From an uncultured Catenibacterium sp. (GTDB lineage Bacteria > Bacillota_I > Bacilli_A > Erysipelotrichales > Coprobacillaceae): 10,026 bases of DNA. Positions 7,147 through 10,026 of the stretch are shown here, piece by piece; position 1 is the first letter of the stretch, and every line of letters begins with the position of its first letter. The notes beneath the pieces were generated by a model. It was not told where the DNA came from. It saw nothing but the letters and a program-made list of their open reading frames with translations, and made no database searches. Position numbers and translations under genes: made by a program. The stretch is taken from NCBI GenBank assembly GCA_900764725.1, contig CAAFPB010000309.1, positions 1-10,026 on the forward strand, given 5' to 3'.

Positions 7147-7164
7147 TGTTAGATATAACTAACA
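7147..7164 (+). promoter_or_regulatory. Hairpin at the predicted 5' end of the small-protein mRNA
   Basis: TGTTAG (7147-7152) pairs with CTAACA (7159-7164) around a 6-nt loop. It begins at the predicted transcription start and ends just before the strong SD AAAGGAGGAG (7164-7173). A stem at the extreme 5' end commonly slows mRNA decay; that role here is inferred. Confidence 0.45.
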
Positions 7165-7179
7165 AAGGAGGAGAAGAAT

Positions 7180-7407
7180 ATGAAAGACTTATTCAAAAAC
7201 AAATTATTATGGTCATTTGTAGGTGGTGTAGCCGCTACAGTGGCAGGTAGTAAGTTCGCAAAGAGCGACTGCGCAAGAAAAGCTGCAGTAAAATCAGTTG
7301 CGACTGGAATGCAGATCAAAGATAACGCACTTGCATCATATGATACAATCGTAGAAGACGCAAAAGATATCTATGCTGAAGCAAAAAGCAAGAAAGAAGC
7401 AAAATAG
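7180..7407 (+). CDS. Small membrane-anchored protein (DUF6110-like) upstream of a P1B ATPase
   Basis: This 75-residue protein has a basic start (MKDLFKNK), one hydrophobic glycine/alanine-rich segment (about 9-24, with GGVAATVAG resembling a glycine zipper), then a charged, alanine-rich helical tail (about 30-75, ending KSKKEAK). It looks like a single-pass or peripheral inner-membrane protein with a cytoplasmic amphipathic helix. It has one cysteine (C31) and no CxxC, so it is not a CopZ-type chaperone. From memory it resembles the small DUF6110 proteins found beside heavy-metal ATPases in Firmicutes; I could not check this. The SD AGGAGG is excellent (8 nt before the ATG) and a terminator overlaps the stop codon, so it should be made in excess of the ATPase. 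An accessory or regulatory subunit is inferred. Confidence 0.75.
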   Translation: MKDLFKNKLLWSFVGGVAATVAGSKFAKSDCARKAAVKSVATGMQIKDNALASYDTIVEDAKDIYAEAKSKKEAK

Positions 7408-7430
7408 GAAATAGTCATTTCCTATTTTTT
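7401..7430 (+). terminator. Intra-operon intrinsic terminator or attenuator before the ATPase gene
   Basis: A perfect 12-bp inverted repeat (7401-7412 and 7417-7428), with loop AGTC and a T-run at 7425-7430, overlaps the small-protein stop codon (7405-7407). The ATPase SD AGGTG (7431-7435) follows at once, and I see no promoter in between. The stem is AT-rich, so termination is probably partial, and ATPase expression depends on readthrough. Confidence 0.8.
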
Positions 7431-7443
7431 AGGTGATAAGAGA

Positions 7444-9555
7444 ATGTTAGAGTATCGTATAGTACATGACATCCCAGGACGTATGAGAATACGTTATGGA
7501 CGTTATCGCTTTTCTAGAAATAAGGCACTTGCCTTACATTTCGCATTATGTAAATGGGATATGGTTGAATCAGCCGATGTCAATGAAAGAACAGGTTCTA
7601 TTCTTTTCACTTATAGTGAAAATCAAAGAGATGCTTTGATTGACAAAATCAATTCTTTAGATATACCCCACTTTGATGATGCACCCTATGAAAAAGTCAT
7701 TAAAGAAAACAAATATCTCATAGATCATCGAGACATCAATGATCAATACATTGGAAAATTCACAGGTATTATCGTTAGAAGATATGCTTCCAAATGGTTT
7801 CTACCATTACCAATAAGAAACATACTCACTATTTATCATACAATTGGTTATGTGAAAGAAGGACTTAACTCTCTTGTACATAAACGTATTGATGTACCAG
7901 TACTAGATGCAACTAGTATTTCTGTCTCATTATTATCAGGACAATGGGGTACAGCACGTAATATTATGTTCTTACTAAATATCTCTTCATTACTTGAAGA
8001 CTATACAAAGAAGACTACATCATTACAGCTCAAAGAAACATTGTCTGTGAATATTGATAAAGTATGGGTAGTAGAAGAAGGAAAAGAAAAACAGATTCCT
8101 ACAACTCATTTACAGAAAGAAGACATTGTCGTTGTACAAACAGGTTCTATGGTTCCAGTAGATGGTGAAGTAGTCAATGGTGAAGCAATGATCAATGAAT
8201 CAAGCTTTACGGGTGAACCTTTAAGTAAGATGGTTAAACAAGGTTCTTCTGTCTTTGCAGGTACAGTAGTAGAAGAAGGAAAGATTTATATCAAGGTTAG
8301 AAATCTACAATTAGAAAGTCGTATTAATAAGATTGTAGATATGATTGATACAAACGAATCACTTAAAGCTGGTATCCAATCTGGTGCTGAACATTTAGCT
8401 GATGCGATTGTACCTTATAGCTTTGTTGCTTTCTTTGGACTATTACTTGCGACAAGAAATCTTACACGTGCTTCATCAGTACTACTTGTAGATTATTCAT
8501 GTGCAATTAAGCTTTCTACATCTATTTCTATTATTAGCGCAATGCAGGAAGCAGGACGCCATTCTGTTATGGTTAAGGGTGGTAAATACCTAGAAGCAAT
8601 GGATCAAGCAGATACAATTGTCTTTGATAAAACAGGTACATTGACAAATGCGCAGCCATTTGTCCAGAAGGTTACACCACTAGGAAACTATACACGTGAT
8701 GAAGTATTACGTATTGCAGCTTGTTTAGAGGAACATTTCCCACATAGTGTCGCCAATGCGATAGTAAAACAAGCATCACTTGAAAAACTACATCATGAAG
8801 AAGAACATGCAGAAGTGAAATATATTATTGCGCATGGTATTGCGACTATTTATCGTGATCAACGTGCTATTATTGGTAGTGATCATTTCGTATTTGAAGA
8901 TGAACATATTACTAAAACAGAAGAAATAGAAACACTCATCAATAACTTACAAAGTGAAGGTGCAAGTTCTTTGATATTCCTCGCAATAGGAGGAGAACTC
9001 GCTGGTATTATTTCTATCTATGATCCACTTAAGTCTGAAGCTAAAGAAACAATCATGAATCTAAGAAGTAGTGGTTTTAAGAATATCATTATGTTGACAG
9101 GTGATAGTGAGAATGCAGCTAAGCATATTGCGGAAGAACTCAATATTGATGGTTATTTAGCTGGTGTATTACCAGAAGATAAAGCAGAATATGTAAAAAA
9201 GTTAAAAGATGAAGGACATATAGTTGTTATGGTTGGTGATGGTGTCAATGATACCCCAGCCTTATCTTGTGCTGATGTATCTATATCATTACAGGATAGT
9301 TCAGATATTGCGAGAGAACTTGCAGATGTCACATTAACATCTTCTTCACTAGAAGAAATTGTGGTATTTAAACAATTATCTGCACTATTAATGAGACGCA
9401 TTAAGCGTAACTATACAAGGATAGTCACTTTAAATACTGGATTAATATTATTAGGTATGTTTGGTATTTTACCAGCAAGTACAACATCACTTATTCATAA
9501 TGGTTCAACGTTTATCTTTGCGATGTCATCTTCTACATCATTATTAGAAAATTGA
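7444..9555 (+). CDS. P1B-type heavy-metal translocating ATPase with atypical YSC motif
   Basis: This 703-residue membrane pump couples ATP hydrolysis to transition-metal transport, most likely export. Residues 1-80 resemble an HMA-like domain (IPGRMRIRY, 10-18) without CxxC. Hydrophobic segments at about 104-190 (VPVLDATSISVSLLSG, then FLLNISSLLE) precede the actuator domain with SFTGEP (TGE 256-258). The metal-site helix reads D350-YSCAIKLSTS: the usual CPC is YSC (351-353) and the later ATP is STS. The phosphorylation loop DKTGTLT (395-401), TGD (552-554) and GDGVND (598-603) are intact; the usual His-Pro of the nucleotide domain is H434-S435. The protein ends with two helices, so it looks complete. 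AGGTG lies 8 nt before the ATG. A terminator separates it from the small membrane protein. The metal is unknown, and family naming such as zntA or copA is not justified. Confidence 0.9.
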   Translation: MLEYRIVHDIPGRMRIRYGRYRFSRNKALALHFALCKWDMVESADVNERTGSILFTYSENQRDALIDKINSLDIPHFDDAPYEKVIKENKYLIDHRDINDQYIGKFTGIIVRRYASKWFLPLPIRNILTIYHTIGYVKEGLNSLVHKRIDVPVLDATSISVSLLSGQWGTARNIMFLLNISSLLEDYTKKTTSLQLKETLSVNIDKVWVVEEGKEKQIPTTHLQKEDIVVVQTGSMVPVDGEVVNGEAMINESSFTGEPLSKMVKQGSSVFAGTVVEEGKIYIKVRNLQLESRINKIVDMIDTNESLKAGIQSGAEHLADAIVPYSFVAFFGLLLATRNLTRASSVLLVDYSCAIKLSTSISIISAMQEAGRHSVMVKGGKYLEAMDQADTIVFDKTGTLTNAQPFVQKVTPLGNYTRDEVLRIAACLEEHFPHSVANAIVKQASLEKLHHEEEHAEVKYIIAHGIATIYRDQRAIIGSDHFVFEDEHITKTEEIETLINNLQSEGASSLIFLAIGGELAGIISIYDPLKSEAKETIMNLRSSGFKNIIMLTGDSENAAKHIAEELNIDGYLAGVLPEDKAEYVKKLKDEGHIVVMVGDGVNDTPALSCADVSISLQDSSDIARELADVTLTSSSLEEIVVFKQLSALLMRRIKRNYTRIVTLNTGLILLGMFGILPASTTSLIHNGSTFIFAMSSSTSLLEN

Positions 9556-9560
9556 TGTAC

Positions 9561-9582
9561 AGCCCCGTTCTGGGGCTTTTTT
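9561..9582 (+). terminator. Intrinsic terminator of the ATPase gene
   Basis: AGCCCC (9561-9566) pairs with GGGGCT (9572-9577) around GTTCT, followed by a run of T ending at 9582. It starts 6 bp after the ATPase stop codon and is the most GC-rich stem in the window, so it should be efficient. Confidence 0.93.
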
Positions 9583-9583
9583 A

Positions 9584-10003
9584 TTTCCGAGGAAAACTAT
9601 TCATGTCAACTTAAGTTTACTTGATAGTTGGTGGAGGAAACTGACCTTTAGGACTAGACTTGTAGAGGCACTATTCATAGAAAAGAGTTGTAATCTATGC
9701 CTCATCCCTTATGAACCGACATCTAAATATATATGGCATAGTAGAGGGGAACAACTCTTACCCTATAATTTAGACAAGCATCTTAGAACCTTTACGATCT
9801 GATAAAAGATATTAAGAAAGTTGACATGCCCTAATGATATCGTGACTTCTCACACGATCCTGCACAAAATGGACATCAGCTATTCTCCTACCTAATGTAC
9901 CAATAAATATCTTTTATGAGATACGCTCTCTAGTTATTATATCAACCACTTGTCACGCACCGCATAGGGTGAATAGATATGCCAATATGAGATATTGGGG
10001 TTA
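9584..10003 (+). pseudogene. Decayed, truncated tyrosine recombinase (phage-type integrase) remnant
   Basis: No intact gene lies here, but plus-strand pieces line up in order with the catalytic half of a tyrosine recombinase. A frame open from 9584 to TGA 9800-9802 reads KTIHVN (9593-9610) and LPYNLDKHLRTF (9758-9793). A second frame gives IKKVDMP (9811-9831), then NDIVTSHT (9833-9856) returns to the first, where active integrases read TSHxLRHTHxS. A third frame gives SYLLPNVPIN-like text (VPIN 9897-9908), then E (9918) and ISTT (9939-9950) at the spacing of VPINxxxE-xLGHxxISTT. The R-x-x-H and GH positions are damaged and at least three frameshifts plus stops are needed, so it is not functional. 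The N-terminal half is missing, cut at the ATPase terminator. Chance similarity is possible; the box-II region is the convincing part. Confidence 0.55.
9602..9828. repeat. Nested long-range inverted repeats in the gene-free end region
   Basis: CATGTCAACTT (9602-9612) is exactly inverted at 9818-9828. Inside it, AAGAGTTGT (9683-9691) pairs with 9751-9759 and CTATGCC (9695-9701) with 9735-9741, making one imperfect 16-bp hairpin. All pairs nest without conflict. It could be remnant element structure or chance within the decayed recombinase. Confidence 0.4.
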
Positions 10004-10026
10004 AGATCGGAAGAGCACACGTCTGA
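10004..10026 (+). other. Illumina TruSeq adapter sequence at the contig end (artefact)
   Basis: The last 23 bases begin AGATCGGAAGAGCACACG and match the start of the standard TruSeq read-1 3' adapter exactly. This is library sequence left untrimmed in the assembly, not part of the genome. It shows that the window ends at a true contig end supported by a read that ran into adapter. Confidence 0.98.

Noticed and set aside
9634..9640. GAGGAAA resembling a conserved RNase P RNA block, suggesting a structured housekeeping RNA at 9602-9828
   Set aside because: The other RNase P blocks are missing, and there is no match to tmRNA or SRP RNA hallmarks; the region reads better as decayed recombinase.
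1..10003. CRISPR array, tRNA or rRNA genes, complete insertion sequence
   Set aside because: No regularly spaced repeats, cloverleaf-type sequences, rRNA blocks or intact transposase with terminal repeats were seen.

Overview
The window looks like the right-hand end of a contig from a low-GC Firmicute, probably a gut Erysipelotrichia-type organism assembled from short reads. The base composition is AT-rich. Shine-Dalgarno sites are strong and promoters match the SigA consensus. The genes are tightly spaced and separated by short hairpin-plus-T-tract terminators. The taxonomic guess is inference only. The last 23 bases match the Illumina TruSeq adapter and are not biological.

Layout. Positions 1-112 hold the last 30 codons of a probable MATE efflux protein and a bidirectional terminator shared with the convergent gene. 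Positions 113-1804 (minus strand) encode an ammonium transporter fused to a P-II signalling domain. A 323-bp divergent intergenic region follows; it has a perfect TTGACA-17-TATAAT promoter for the transporter and several dyads. On the plus strand an RpiR-type SIS-domain regulator (2128-2961) is followed after 9 bp by an M20 metal-dependent amidohydrolase (2971-4158), then by a transketolase with its own promoter (4228-6201). The transketolase terminator also carries the ribosome binding site of the next gene, a 10-TM EamA/DMT transporter (6250-7104). A 75-residue membrane-anchored small protein (7180-7407) lies upstream of a P1B-type metal ATPase (7444-9555), with an intrinsic terminator between them. 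After the ATPase terminator, 9584-10003 contains no intact gene, but frame-shifted pieces read like the catalytic half of a tyrosine recombinase.

How the parts may work together. The fused transporter couples ammonium uptake to an in-cis P-II sensor. The regulator and amidohydrolase form a clear two-gene operon; the adjacent transketolase could link it to pentose-phosphate metabolism, but that is inference. The small protein and the P1B ATPase look like a metal-efflux unit in which a partial terminator sets their ratio. The ATPase is atypical: YSC replaces the usual CPC transmembrane motif, and the N-terminal domain has no CxxC.

The items most worth a second look are the overlapping terminator, promoter and SD at 6199-6249, the small protein/attenuator/ATPase unit at 7113-9555, the Amt-P-II fusion and the decayed recombinase at the contig end.
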